From NCBI GenBank assembly GCA_964057225.1, contig OZ059894.1:5890001-5954000 (forward strand): a stretch of 64,000 nt of DNA, written 5' to 3'. Below, piece by piece: positions 1-11,211 of the stretch (positions are counted from its first letter, which is position 1; each line of letters opens with the position of its first letter). The stretch comes from Auanema rhodensis. Its lineage: Eukaryota; Nematoda; Chromadorea; Rhabditida; Rhabditidae. Below the pieces are notes generated by a model that ran no database searches, was not told the origin of the DNA, and saw only the letters and a list, made by a program, of their open reading frames with translations. A program made the position numbers and the translations under genes.

Positions 1-646
1 GCACTATCGACCTTGGGATTAATTTTCCCTGTTTCCTCACTGGCTGAAGATTTCGCTTCAAATCTTTTATCTGATTTTGGTTAGTGAAATATTTGATCGA
101 TTAATATAAGTTTTTAACATTTTCAGATTTTGTTTCAAATTTCCATGAAACTAAAAATCAGCGCATTCACTCACATTACAAATTTGTAATTAGAAATCTA
201 GAAGCACTAAATCTCAACTATATTACAGCTACTTCCGGATTTTTTGTTCTTGTTGATTTCAGACAGGTAATAGTAGAAATTGTTTTTTTATATTTATATG
301 TTATACCTATATATTCTTACTTTTAGAAATTAAATGCTCCTACTTTTGAAGAGGAAACAAAGTTATGGCACAAACTAATTTCTCATGGATTATACCTGAC
401 AAGAGGGAAAGATATGAGATGTTCTGAACCAGGATGGATGCGTCTTGTCTTTGGTTGCGATAAAGAACAAGTCGAAGAAGGTAAACAGTTATTTTTCTTC
501 TGTTAACCAGAAAAAAATCCTTAATACTTTAATAATTTTAAAAAATCGTTCATGTTTTATCTATTAGTTTTATCTTTTCAGGAATCAGAAGGCTACATAG
601 CGTTTTTGGTTCAACCACATCTGTGCTTGGCTCTATTGAGTACTAG
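1..646 (+). CDS. PLP-dependent aminotransferase, ACC-synthase-like, 3' end
   Basis: This is the C-terminal part of a class I/II fold-type I aminotransferase. Four exons are readable: 1-79, 127-266, 327-480 and 582-646. They keep phase across every intron (donors GTTAGT, GTAATA, GTAAAC; acceptors TTTCAG, TTTTAG, TTTCAG). The translation has the features of the small C-terminal domain: a GFFVLVDFR strand, then a GKDMRCSEPGWMRLVFGC segment, where family members carry the conserved Arg that holds the substrate carboxylate, then a last helix ending GSIEY and a TAG. It most resembles 1-aminocyclopropane-1-carboxylate-synthase-like proteins of animals. The reaction cannot be assigned, because the active-site lysine lies outside the window. 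A polyadenylation signal AATAAA follows at 691-696. Family call sure; substrate unknown. Confidence 0.85.
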
Positions 647-1381
647 ATTGGAGATAAATATTAGAATTAATTATTATTTTAATAGTGTAAAATAAAATGT
701 TCATATTCGTTCATATTTGTATTACCTTTAAGTTATCGTTCTCCTTCATGTTCTATCATTTTTCATAGTTTTCATATACATATATCCACACAAAATGAAG
801 AATTTTCTAGCACATGGCATTCATCTTTTCATACAAAAAGTGCAATTTGGAGAAAAAAATTGATTATAAATCTTCATTTTTAATTCAAACATAACTAATT
901 CAAATATAAATTGTTTCCTGAATATTTCGTCCTTATTCATTGGGCTGCGAAACGTTGACCACTGAAGTATGAGAGAGAAAAAAAGAGAAAGAAATTTTTG
1001 AAAGTTGCACTGATATTATACATTAATTATCTAGTTGGGAATTGAATTTAAATATTTTTCAGCTTTATTTATATATAATCTTAATTGAATCTATATTTTG
1101 TATCGTATTGTCTATACAAATTTAAATTTTAAAAAATAAGAAGAAAAAAATATTCATACCAGTAACAAATTAAAAATATTATTGCCTTTTAACCATACTG
1201 TAATAATCGAAAAAAATTCCTAATTTAAAAAATATAAAACATGACAATAATAGAGAAACTATGTTTTAGATAAAGTTTCTAAAACGAATTAAGCTTGAAT
1301 GCAAACTAAGATGTGAAGAGCGCATTGATGGCACTTGGCTCATTCAATGATTCAATTCAATGATTCTTATTGTTCCGATTT
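647..1381. other. Convergent intergenic region
   Basis: This lies between the 3' ends of the aminotransferase (+) and the methyltransferase (-). It holds the AATAAA at 691-696 and otherwise AT-rich sequence. I see no exon or RNA gene. Confidence 0.6.
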
Positions 1382-3697
1382 CTATTGCTTACGGGCACAA
1401 ACCATGAACATGCCATTGATTTCATACATTATACATTTTTTATCGTCTTCAACTTGTAGACCAGCTGCTTCCAGAGCTTCAAGCATGGTCTCTCGAGTGA
1501 TGAAGAGACAACTGAATCTGCGGCCACCAAAAGAGCACCACGTTTCTTCGAGGATTCCGCCCATTATGAAAAATCCTGAAATTTTAAAGTTAAGAAAATT
1601 AAATGATTAGTGTCAAATGCAACCGGTTAATTATCTCACATATCTTCAAAATGAATCATTTTGTTCACGTGTATTTTCACGTCCCTCTTACTATTCATCA
1701 GTATCATATGCTAATTTATGTTGAGCTACGATTTGTTTAAGACTTCAGATTTTTTTAAAGAGCGTTAAGAAGTTGTAAACACATAACAATAAGCAAAATT
1801 CTATTTGTTTTAGTTTTTTCGTTTTTCACAAAATCTTGTATGTGAGAGTCAGATGTTCATCTGTGACATATGTTGTTGGAAAGTGTATCTTCTTCTGCAA
1901 TTTTTTTCCGCATTTGACGTCATTCTTGTGAGATATGGCTGGGGAATGTACTCAAAGCATTCAATTGCCATGAATTCAAAGCGAATGATCGTTTAAAAAC
2001 GAAGAGAGACCTATGAGAATTCAGGTAGCCAACAAAATTAACGTTGGCAATTGTCTGGTCAACTGTTAAGAAAGAATTAGAAAAAATCCGTGTCTATAAC
2101 ATAGACTAAGAACTAAAGTTTAAGATTGAAGATAACAAAAATGGAACATATAATCTGCTTCTACTTTTCATAAACAAATCGAGTTAGATTTGTTTGTGGA
2201 CAAATCATTCGCAAGCGAAATAATCGACAGCGAATATTATCCGAAACCTTTTTTCCCAAATTTTCTTTTCATTTTCTTTGTTTGTCTGTTGAACTGTTTT
2301 ACTTTGAGATGTTCAAAAGAAATTTCAAGATGAAGTTGTTCATATATCGAATGTTTGTGAAGAAAATGAAGTTATTCGACAAACCTCCGGGCTTGATTTG
2401 ATCCACAATGTTTTGAATGGCAGCTCTGTACTCCGCAAGCGTGTTACAGCAGTATTCAATACAAAAGATTGTGACAACAACCTGCAGACAAATAACAATT
2501 ATTTTCACTCAATTTTCAAAATAATTTAGAGTGATGTTGAAACTTACGTCAAATGTTCCTTGAAGCTCTTTGGGAGCTTCGAGCGCCGGATTGGCAAAGC
2601 AATCACAGTGATGAATAGATTTAACCTGAAAACAAGTTGTTTTAACATAAAGTTGACACATGGAATTCATACGATGGAACAATTTTCAATTTTTAATGTC
2701 ATGTTATCTCTTGTACTTTCGCGAAATTTCTTTTCATATCTTTTATCAATTTCTTTTGCCGTTTTCACTTAACGCTAGCACCCTGCTCATCCCTCTTTTT
2801 ATAACGATGCTCTCGAACCTTCTGTCTGGTCAACGGCTGCATATCTTGAAGAGTTGACCAGTCTTGCCCCTCTTGGGTGAGGATTATTTTCAATGGTGTA
2901 GACCAATCGAAATTCGATTCCTCTGCTTTCCATCGTAGCAATTCTTCCCGATTCTGAGGAAGATAGTCAGCTAAGTAAATCTGTAATATGAAAAATTGAT
3001 GAAACAGAATAGATTTAAACTCGTACTATGTTTTTTGTTGACAAAAACTGAACAACAATTTCAGTTTTATTTACTTTGTTTTTTTTTTAAGTTTTAAATC
3101 AAAAAATAAAGCTTCTTAATCAAAAATATAAATTACAAGAAATTCCAAAACGAAGGAAAACATATGTTTTTCTAGTATTGTCAATCTGCTTTTTTCTCTA
3201 TAGCAACTTCTTTTTTTCATTTCCTTTCTTCTCATACTTATATACCTCTTGAGCTGTTTCACGAAAGCAAGCAGCAACATGAATAGTCGGTCCAGCACCA
3301 AAATCCAGCAAACGTTGTATCGGTCCAATGCGTGCAACGATGTTAGGAAGAAATTTCAGAACCATTTGCATGGCAGGTTCATCAACTTTGGTGTAAAAAT
3401 CCTGAATTCTCATTTATAACAAAGAATCTTCAAACCTCCTTACTAAACCTCATTACTAAAACTTCTCTTACTCTATCTTTACAAATATATTTTTAATTCA
3501 CTTTTCTCTTTCTCACTTTCTAGCTCTCATATTGCTGATGAATTCAAGCTTGGTCTAACCTGCAGATACGCATCGGTTTTGAACTCCTCCAAGAAGGTGG
3601 ATCGGTCCAAGACTTCATTTTGTAGCTTATCCTTCTTACCTACATTCGGTAATGCTTGGATTTCATAAATAAACACAGAAGTGGAGTTGATTTCCAT
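1382..3697 (-). CDS. NNMT/PNMT/TEMT-family N-methyltransferase
   Basis: This is a complete six-exon gene of 289 codons. Exons in transcript order are 3697-3560, 3401-3246, 2980-2774, 2625-2548, 2481-2385 and 1575-1382. All junctions keep phase, and the last intron (808 nt) is the only long one. The product transfers a methyl group from S-adenosylmethionine to a small amine; the family includes nicotinamide and phenylethanolamine N-methyltransferases and the nematode anmt genes. Seen directly: the N-terminal family block with a YLQDFYTK motif (about 44-51), the SAM-binding glycine motif LLDFGAGPT (77-85), the VVVTIFCIEYCC strand that precedes the usual post-motif helix, KPGG, and the C-terminal EETWCSFGGRRFSCLF segment that forms part of the substrate pocket. 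Length matches the family (260-290). There is no signal peptide, so it is cytosolic. Which amine it uses cannot be told. Confidence 0.92.
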
Positions 3698-5352
3698 TAT
3701 TCTTCAGATGAGACGGAAGGAACGATGACGGTGTAAAAAAATAAATTTTATCCGTTTAAAGTTAAAAATGATCTTGCTGTCTTCAGGAACTTCGCGTTCC
3801 TGATTCGGCTGTAATCCAGATGAAGTGCGGTATTAAAACCTTATGAAGGAAGTCTACTGTGACTTCTATAGAAAAGGCAGGAAACAGGAGAAAGTTCGCA
3901 CTGGCTGAGCTCTAAAGATGAAACTGACTAATCAACAGCACGAGAAGTTGTAGAGAAAACGAAATAGATGACGGAGAAACAAAGAAAACGAAATATTATT
4001 GGAACGTCGAGAGATAGGATATGAGAGTCATCTAACAACCTGAGGAGTAGACAGTTAAAAAGAGAGAAAACTGGGGTTTAAAGAGGGAGGAGCCATATCA
4101 CAGCCTTCGAGACACTTGACGGCCTGTCCCGTTCTTCGGGCCCTCTACACCAGATTGAGAAGCTCTTATTTCTTTTTATCTCTGTCTGTTAGTATACAGT
4201 GAAACTCAATTTCAAAGTGATAACATCAATAAAATATTGAGAAACAAACAAAGCTTTCGGTAAAATACAAGAAAATAATGCAAATGTTAAAGAAATTTTG
4301 TGATTCTTGAGAAAGTCCGAGCTGAGTTGTGAAATTAACAGAGAGAATTTTAAATGTTTGCTAAAAGGCGCCATAAAGCTTATAAGCAGAGTAACGATAT
4401 ATCTTGTCAGCTTGTGTGAATGATCGCTGGTTAAGAAAAGTGGTTGAGTAAATAAAACACTGAATTATCTATTTTCTAGAAAAATATCACTGAAATAATA
4501 TGCTTCATATCTCAAAAAAAACGTGAAAATCATCAATTTTCAGCATGAACATCCAACTACTTTTTTCTATTTTCTAGACAGCGCTCAACTCAATTGATCA
4601 AGAACTGCTGATATTACAATAAACATTTTTCACAAAGAAAAACAAAAAAAATCTAAAAGATTAAATATTTTGATTTTAGATTTTTGAGAATATTTGAACT
4701 TCACTTCTCAATTAAATTTTTTTTGTAAAATATAGTTCTGACTGAAGAGCACCAAAATATAGACCCAAACTTTCCAGCTCATGTACAACTTTTACATTTT
4801 GAACCTAAAAAAAACTGAAACTTAACTGTGTCAACTCAGATATGTAAGTAATTCTTTTGAAATAAATACATTTATCTATAAATAATTTTCTTCTAAAAAG
4901 TAGTACAAACAAATTGATATAAATATATTTATATAAATATGTGTTTTATATATATATTTATAATAAATGTGATCTAGCGTAGCGCAAATGGACGGGGCTT
5001 TTTTTCTAGACAAAAACGAAGATGAAACTATTTTGTGAATTATTGAAAAGTAGAAGACTTTTTGGAAAATTAAATTATACAATTTAAGAATACATATAAT
5101 ATAACTATACAAAATAGTAAGAAATGAGACCAATAGTATTAAGATAAGAATGTTTCAGGATACCTGTATATTTTCATAAAAAATTAAATACACATGTTTG
5201 TGAACCACCCAACAGCTCACCGAGAATTAATTATTAATCGCGTATAAAAAGGAATAAAAGAACAACGAGATCCGAATAAAACTGTGCTTAACTGAAATAC
5301 AATATTACAACAAAATACATAATTAGCTGAAGACAATTTTACCTATCATAAA
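3698..5352. other. Intergenic region between methyltransferase and MADF gene
   Basis: This 1.65 kb lies between the MADF gene stop and the methyltransferase start, both on the minus strand. The gap is much longer than a usual nematode operon spacer, so the two are probably separate units. A perfect 7-bp hairpin (CAGGAAC, loop TTCGC, GTTCCTG) lies at 3784-3802, and a GC-richer patch at about 4090-4160. I found no phase-consistent exons. The ORF on the minus strand at 4876-5133 is AT-rich with no splice context. Confidence 0.5.
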
Positions 5353-6706
5353 TTATGTTTTGGATTCTTTAGACCCAAACTGGCAATCGAATAGCACACG
5401 AGAAATTTCTAGGCGAGCCAAAGCGAACGTTCTTGCGTCCATACCGGACAGAGTTTTGTGAATTGAGCGTACAAAAAGGGAAACCTAGTAGAAAAAACAA
5501 TTGAATTTCAAGTTATTTAAGTGGATATTAACCTCTGTATCTTCAGGCTCATCTTCACCCTCCTCAAGTTTTCGCTTACGCAGTGATTGGCAAGATGTTG
5601 TTGGAGTTGCAACGGGCGGAGATGGTTTTGAAACTTCGCTGTCTACTTTGGGTATTAACTGAAAAAAATGACAAAATGAGAAAAAAATAAAAATTAGTAA
5701 GAAATATAGTATGTGAAATGTCTATCATTTCTGAATATTAAAACGGACCTCAGAAGCGCCATTCACCAAAAGGCCACCACCCGTATTCGCACTAAGAAAA
5801 GAGGCATAGAATCCTTTTAAAGGATCTATTTCGGTTTCTCCTTCGCCGGAATCACTACCATCTTCTTCTTGTCGATCTATAAACAATTCAATAATAATTT
5901 ATTTTTTGTTTTTTTTTAATTTCAGTACTAAACAATCCAAAAAATACCTGGTTGAAGATTTCCGTCACGCTCGGGATTAGAAATATTTGTTAGCAATTCA
6001 CCACGCTTCCGACGGTTTCGATGTTCGACATAAGGATCCAAAAATGACATTTTTTGATAATAATAAAACCTTAACAGACATTCAATGTTAAAAAAAAATA
6101 AAAAAAGAAAAAATATACCATTTATCAGATTTTTTTAAAGGCTGTGTTGTTTTAACAACTTTACGTAACCGGACGTATCGATCTCTCATATGCCTCCATT
6201 TACGCTCCAATTCCACGGGTGGTCCTGAACAAAAGACATAAATTCAATATTAGGAAAAATACAATATTTATACTAATTTCCTACAGGAAATTAAAAATTT
6301 TCAAAAATTACTTGCCTGCGTAATTGACTTCTTTAGCCACCTGACTCCAAACATGTGCTTTGTAATCTGCCATTTTATGAAGGGGATGGCATCTTAAGAA
6401 TAAAATATATAATATATATATATTATTTTAATGTACAATTACCTATTATATATACATTGATTTTTCTCTACAGCATCGATCAGACGAATTTCAAATAAAT
6501 CATCTGCATTGCACGGATACTGTGGAGCCTACAATAAGCATAGCTTTGAAAACGAAAACGCAAAATAAAAATTTCAGTAAAATAAATAGAATATAAAAAC
6601 ATACTCCCTGAGGGTCATCTTCCATGCCTACAGTTTCAAACTCCATAGCGGGTTTACGATCTTCTAACTCATTGAGTACAATATTAGGGTTACTCTCCAA
6701 TGGCAT
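5353..6706 (-). CDS. MADF-BESS domain DNA-binding protein
   Basis: This is a complete eight-exon gene of 292 codons: 6706-6605, 6528-6443, 6392-6316, 6224-6119, 6069-5948, 5876-5749, 5658-5533 and 5484-5353. The N-terminal half is a MADF domain (about residues 44-135), a Myb/SANT-like DNA-binding fold. It starts with DDLFEIRLIDAVEKNQCIYN, has the ERKWRHMRDRYVRLR core, and ends with the typical KWFYYYQKMSFLDPYV. An acidic, Ser-rich linker follows, with a basic stretch (RKRK). The C-terminal VSLFVRSIHKTLSGMDARTF segment and the helix after it resemble a BESS protein-interaction motif. It is likely a nuclear transcriptional regulator. The third intron uses a GC donor (AG|GCAAGT at 6315); the GT alternative would run into a stop. 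A TTTCAG acceptor at 6732-6733 opens the first exon with a tiny upstream ORF. Confidence 0.9.
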
Positions 6707-6902
6707 CTCAATGTAGCACTGCTATAAACATCTGAAACTAATAACTATAATAAACCATATATTGTATGAGTATTCTGCAACAATTTTAAAGAAACATAGA
6801 TATTTTCCAAGAAAAAAAACTGGAGTCAAGAGCAAAAATCAATAAAATATCGATGAATACGTGTGGCTTAAATTGTGGACAGATGTGCGCATGGCCTGTT
6901 GC

Positions 6903-7178
6903 TTATTCACAAATATTTCTATAAAAACAATGTAATTTTAACGAAATCATCGATTTTTCCAAAATGTATATGTATAAATAGAAATGTCTCCACACCAAAA
7001 CAATGATAGAAATAAGCGAATGTGAACGATAGACAAGAAAAGGTACACACCATATTTGTAGAGTGATACGTATGATGCGTAAAACGAATGACATCATAAT
7101 CAATGGAGTAATTATAATTAGAATATAAATAGTTAGTTTGAATGTTGCAATCAATATGTTAACTGCGTTCTTACTCAT
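6903..7178 (-). CDS. Possible small membrane protein (91 aa), unrecognised
   Basis: This is an uninterrupted ORF whose ATG follows a TTTCAG acceptor immediately, the arrangement expected of a trans-spliced nematode message. The N-terminal 45 residues are strongly hydrophobic (NILIATFKLTIYILIIITPL) and could form one or two membrane segments; a second hydrophobic stretch lies at about 53-72. The stop lies about 170 nt upstream of the acceptor that opens the MADF gene on the same strand, so the pair could be a two-gene operon. Against this, I see no clear AATAAA between them, codon composition is AT-driven, and I recognise no family. It may instead be a chance ORF in the MADF 5' region. Confidence 0.3.
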   Translation of the reverse strand: MSKNAVNILIATFKLTIYILIIITPLIMMSFVLRIIRITLQIWCVPFLVYRSHSLISIIVLVWRHFYLYIYILEKSMISLKLHCFYRNICE

Positions 7179-10110
7179 CTGAAATCGGTGAAAACGACGT
7201 TGCTATGTATTCGTAATTCCTATTTCCATGTAAGGAATGAAAAGGAAAAAAAAGAGAGAAAAGGCGCGCAATTCAAGCAACAACACGGTTTTGATGGTAA
7301 TGATGGGACATGAATGCAACATTCCGTTAAGAAAGTAAGAAAATGGGAAAGAGATATAGCAAAGAAAAAAAGATAAGAGACTAGTTTGATAAAAATAGTT
7401 TTTTTTTTTCATTCAAATTTATATAAGTTTAATAGAACAAAAGTATCATAAGAGAACATGATTTTGTGAAGTCGTACCGTAGGAAAATAAAATTTGGAAA
7501 AAATGACCATTTGTAAATGAGGTTCGAGTCAAATTTCTGTTAAGTATTATAAAAGATTTTCATCAAAAAATTAATTTCATTATTCGTGATATTTGAATAT
7601 ATTCTTCGGAAATATTACGGAATGGTACGCGAACGAAAAAGTGTCGTAATCGCAATAGATATGGAAGAAGGTAGAAAAACGATAACGCAAGATAAGGAAA
7701 AAAAACGTAAAAAAATTGCATAGATCAATGAAGTTATACGTATTTATGTTTATAATTTTAAGCTAAAACAAAAAAGGTATGCTTGAAGATTGAGAAACAA
7801 AGAAAGCAAAGATATGCGACGAGGTCGAACGAAGGCCGTCGATAGCTGATGGCATAGTTGCTGTTGTTGTTGGTATGATGGGGAGGTGTGTGCTGTGGGG
7901 CTTGTCGTGCGTTCAGTTGGTATGTGTATCTATCTCTCTCGCAATATGCTATCGTTTTTTTTATTATTTTAGTGGTCTTAGTATGAATCAATGCGTATGA
8001 AGTCGGAATTTCATTGAGCTTTCGCTACTATATAACTACGACGAAACCGAGCACAACGACAACTGGAATATTTTAAAGGTAGATGATAGCTAGATAGTGA
8101 TAAGGATGATGACTATGGAAATTGTGGCACGATTTGATAGCTTGCTTGCTAGCTAGCTGGTTAGTTGGTTAGTTGGCGTGGGTTTGACTGGCGCTGTGTG
8201 TCTGTCTCCGCGTCTGGCGAGGCAGTAGTGGTGGTAGGGATGACGACGATGTGGTGGAGACTGCAGTAGAGTTGTGTGTGTGTATATATGTCTGTTGGGT
8301 CTGGTGCGTTACGACGGATCGATAGCGTCGTCGGGCAGAGAGCGAAAACAGCTGGGGTAGTCGCGTGGTCGACTAAAAGAGAGAAAGAGAGAAAAAAAGA
8401 AAAAAAGGAAAAGGAATGAGAAATAGGGAGAGGTAGAAATGAAAGCCGTTTGAAAGAGAGGAGGGTGAGAGAGAAAAAAGAGAAAATGTCAGTCGTTCAG
8501 TGCTAGAAGAGAGGGAAGAAAAAAAGAAAGCTATGCAGATAACGAGAAAAGAAAAGAGGGGGAAAGGAAAAATAGAAAAGAGAACGAAGATGGAAAAAGA
8601 AAAAACATAGAGAGAGATAGAGAAGTTTAAAAAGAAAAAGAGTTGAGACGGCGAAGAGAGACGGGCGGCATCCCATCTCGGCGCTCAACGTAGCCGCATC
8701 GATTGCGCGCAACCGACAATGCGCGGGGCACACCAACTTACATCGAAGTCAAGTTTGAACAGGAACAAATGATCGTGAAATTGCTGGTGACATTTAAAAA
8801 TCTTGAAAACTTTGAGTTGAACAGTTGAAATAGTTGCGGTAATCTCTTACCATTCTTAGTTAGCAACCTCCAGGAATTGCTATAGAATTCTTGTCAAGCT
8901 GTAGAAACAAACTTCATATTTGAAGAGCTAACTTTCGCAAATGTAAGGCTTGAAAGATAAAGAGGAAGAAACAAAAAACCGTGAATAGTTGAAGTCGAGA
9001 GTTTCAGAAAGTAGTAGAAAGGCAGGATAGAAGCACCATATAACAGCAACAGCATTAGTAGCAGCCTGTGCAATAGCATAAAGAATGGGCTGACGAAAAA
9101 TGCGTCGCGAATCGCTAATTGACGCAAATATAGGCGTCATCGGAAGTTTCTATTGCTTCAAATCTTATGAGAAAAGTTCAAGAGGAAAAGTTAGTGGAAA
9201 AAACAAGGCAATGACAAGATATAGAGAAAAGGTGGTGAAATAAAGAGAGCCAGAGAGAGCCACGGAGAGCACGAATAACGAAATAAAATCTTTTGATTTG
9301 GCGTAATATTTTAGCAAAACAAGTATAATTTTTTTTCCGTCAACCTCTCGTTGCGTTAGAAATAGTTAGCAACTTGGCCAGCTGGAAACATTACCTGCAG
9401 CTGAGTTGTGTTGGTGGTCGGTCCTAACCCAACCCCGAAAACGACAACTACCACAACCCAACCAGCAACGACACTAGCAATACCGAAAATTCGATAGCCT
9501 TTTTAGGAATGAGATGAAGACCGAATAAAACATTGAAAAAGCAGAGAGGGAGCAAAGTAGAGAGAAACAGCCAAAGATAAAAAGAGAAAGAGGGTAACAT
9601 TTGAAGTGAGTAAAAAGAGAAAATAGAATTGACGGAGTAGAAGATAGTGTTGAAGATCGGGGTAAAACTAAAACGTAGAGAGAGAAAAAAGGAGGAAAAG
9701 GATAGAAGTCGGAGAACGAAAAGAGAGTTATAGAGAGAAAGACAAAAAAAGAGAGGAAAGAGTTTAGGAAATAAAACGTTCTGACATCTAAACATTGGAG
9801 CAAGCTTAAAGCTTCTATAAGCAAAAAAGTTTCACCTAGTATTCGAATGATGTCACAAAACTGAGCTAAAAAGAAATTAAAATTTTCAAAAAAGTTTAGT
9901 TCTATGCTTAGATGAAATGACATACATAAGTGTACTTTAAAAAAAGAAAATTTATTCAAAAATGCCGAGATTATCTGGTAGTATGTGTTTTTTGGTGTGG
10001 GAAAAAAGTGTTCACATTGTTCAAGTAATGATCATGAATTCTCAATCCTTTTTCTTTTCCTATTTACTATACTATAAGCATACATCTGATCTGTATCTCT
10101 TAGTGTAGAC

Positions 10111-10120
10111 ATTTCTCTCT

Positions 10121-10168
<48 letters not shown>

Positions 10169-10172
10169 GTCT
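10111..10172. repeat. CT microsatellite
   Basis: A pure (CT)16 run lies at 10129-10160 within a wider CT/CTTT tract. It is complementary to the (AG)n tract about 350 nt downstream. Confidence 0.95.
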
Positions 10173-10515
10173 TACTACTTATTCCTAATAACTTCTTGTT
10201 ATAAGATAACTAACTGATACTAAAGAAATATTATGCATATGCATGTTATTTTAAACAAATGTAGATAACGTAAACCATATCTGATGTACTAAACTACAAA
10301 CATAGTATATAGCTTTTAGAGAAAAAACGAATAACTGAATCATAACCTGTTAGTATATTAATAATAGCAATTTATAATAATGTTATATAATTCGAAATTA
10401 ATTTTTCTGTAATCTCATGTTAAACCAGGTTATTTGTTGTCTTCTATCTTTTACAATTCAAGCCATTGAGAGAGAACATTTTGAGATGAAGACAGGTAAG
10501 GATGAAACTTTAGAA

Positions 10516-10546
10516 GAGACAAAGAGAGAAACGAAGAGAAAGAAAT

Positions 10547-10599
<53 letters not shown>

Positions 10600-10613
10600 A
10601 TCTGAGAGAGATA
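10516..10613. repeat. GA microsatellite
   Basis: A nearly pure (AG)21 run lies at 10553-10595, flanked by imperfect GA and GAAA units. It is complementary to the upstream CT tract. Confidence 0.95.
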
Positions 10614-11211
10614 GAATTGTCTTAAAAATGGAAAAACTGTGCTTCAATACTTGTCATTCTTTGCTTTTATTCTTCAATTTTCTGTTTGTCATAAAGCCAG
10701 CGTTATTTAGGTCCTTTATTGCCGTTTCCGGCCGTTCTCATTTCTTGTTTTATCTGAAATTGTTGCGATTTCAGAAAAAAGTTGAAAAGCTCCTTTTCTT
10801 CTTTTCTGTTGTTGTATTTTTTCTCACTTTGAACAGTTTCTCAGGTTCTCTACATCTTCTCCTCTCTACTGGCTTCTACTCTTTTTGCTCATTTTTCTTT
10901 TTTCGTCTTGGTGGATGATAGTTGCATAAACATTGGCTGACCGCTCTTTTTGTTTTCTTCCAAATGATGTTAGTCATCATTTTTTCAATCAAAATTTTTT
11001 TATCAAAATGACGGTCGAAGTTATCAAATCTGGCGTCAATGCGATTGTTGAAAAGTTTTCACATTGTTGTTCATTCTTCGTTAAATTCTCATGATAGATA
11101 ATTGTTTTTCAAATAACTGTTTATATCAAAGCAGAATATTTCAATAAAAATTCATTTGTAATGAGTTCTATATATACAAATATCAATCAAGTCAATGATT
11201 GCCGGTCCACT

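Larger units (their letters stand above)
7179..11211. other. Large gene-free region with purine-rich tracts
   Basis: No exon chain is supportable here. From about 8360 to 9750 the plus strand is almost pure A and G, so long pyrimidine ORFs appear on the minus strand but are low-complexity artefacts. A GC-rich patch lies at 8647-8735 inside this tract. A (CT)n tract at 10111-10172 and an (AG)n tract at 10516-10613 face each other. The purine-rich block is on the sense side expected for a long 5' intron or outron of the MADF gene, but that is inference. Confidence 0.5.

Noticed and set aside
9448-9959. Minus-strand ORFs of 115 and 161 codons
   Set aside because: Same cause: a purine-rich plus strand gives few stops on the complement. 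The translation is low-complexity Phe/Leu/Ser.
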